Source: Candidatus Woesebacteria bacterium
Lineage (GTDB): Bacteria > Patescibacteriota > Microgenomatia > UBA1406 > GWC2-37-13
DNA length: 13,524 nucleotides
Direction: 5' to 3'
NCBI GenBank assembly: GCA_017993865.1
Contig: JAGOLU010000014.1
Location: 1 to 13,524, forward strand
Below, piece by piece: positions 13,450 to 13,524 of this stretch. Both the position numbers and the translations under genes were made by a program. How positions within the stretch are numbered: position 1 is the stretch's first letter; every line of letters starts with the position of its first letter. The notes under the pieces were generated by a model that was given only the letters and a program-made list of their open reading frames with translations, made no database searches and was not told the DNA's origin.

Positions 13450-13524
13450 ATGGCAAAGATGAAATTCCAATCCTGGCTCCTCCTCGCTATCTTGGCGATT
13501 ATCGTCGCTTTTGCTGCAGGGATA
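13450..13524 (+). CDS. Start of an exported or membrane protein (3' end outside window)
   Basis: Only 25 codons are visible. They encode MAKMKFQSWLLLAILAIIV followed by AFAAGI: a basic start (two Lys) and a long hydrophobic core, which is a signal peptide or N-terminal membrane anchor. The frame is open to the window edge. It diverges from the S74 fragment and has a good promoter just upstream, so it is probably a real gene. No family can be named from this much sequence; the setting next to an S74 fragment hints at a surface protein. Confidence 0.6.
   Translation, partial: MAKMKFQSWLLLAILAIIVAFAAGI

Noticed and set aside
1..13524. CRISPR array, insertion sequence or prophage
   Set aside because: No evenly spaced repeats, no transposase and no phage structural or packaging genes; the tail-fibre-like domains here fit cell-surface proteins of the lineage.

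Overview
The window looks like chromosomal DNA from a member of the Candidate Phyla Radiation (Patescibacteria), probably Parcubacteria-like. This is inference from gene content and protein style: a one-domain ComEC, a ribosomal protein L1 with a long charged N-terminal extension and a shortened domain II, tail-fibre/S74-type surface modules, a Rho with long low-complexity segments, and few clear Shine-Dalgarno sites. TGA is used as a stop (for example at 431-433 and 4821-4823), so the UGA-recoding lineages Gracilibacteria and SR1 are unlikely.

Right-pointing block (1-3853). It starts inside a membrane-anchored extracytoplasmic protein, which overlaps comEA by ATGA. comEA is followed after 3 bases by a minimal comEC, so the three are probably one DNA-uptake operon. 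A 610-base AT-rich non-coding stretch with several strong inverted repeats follows. Then comes an unusual protein that joins a tyrosine-recombinase core-binding (SAM-like) domain to a transmembrane helix and a secreted tail-fibre-like C-terminal module.

Left-pointing block (13360 down to 4248). In transcription order: a C-terminal fragment of an S74-type surface protein; a leader region with stacked hairpins; rho, with an Arg/Gly-rich insertion next to the ATPase core; a CsoR-family repressor that lacks two of the three usual metal ligands; glutamate dehydrogenase; a membrane-anchored LysM-LysM-M23 peptidase with an overlapping membrane protein of unknown role; then secE-nusG-rplK-rplA and a small HEPN protein resembling the RnlA toxin domain. 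The convergent region 3854-4247 carries inverted repeats but no gene that I can support.

Right edge. The S74 fragment starts inside its chaperone domain. The 89 bases upstream of it hold a three-arm palindromic element and a good promoter facing right, toward a new gene that begins with a signal peptide at 13450 and runs out of the window.

The most notable items are the recombinase-domain/membrane/surface fusion beside the competence genes, the Rho insertion, the orphan HEPN protein downstream of the ribosomal-protein operon, the altered CsoR ligand set, and the palindromic element at the broken end of the S74 gene.
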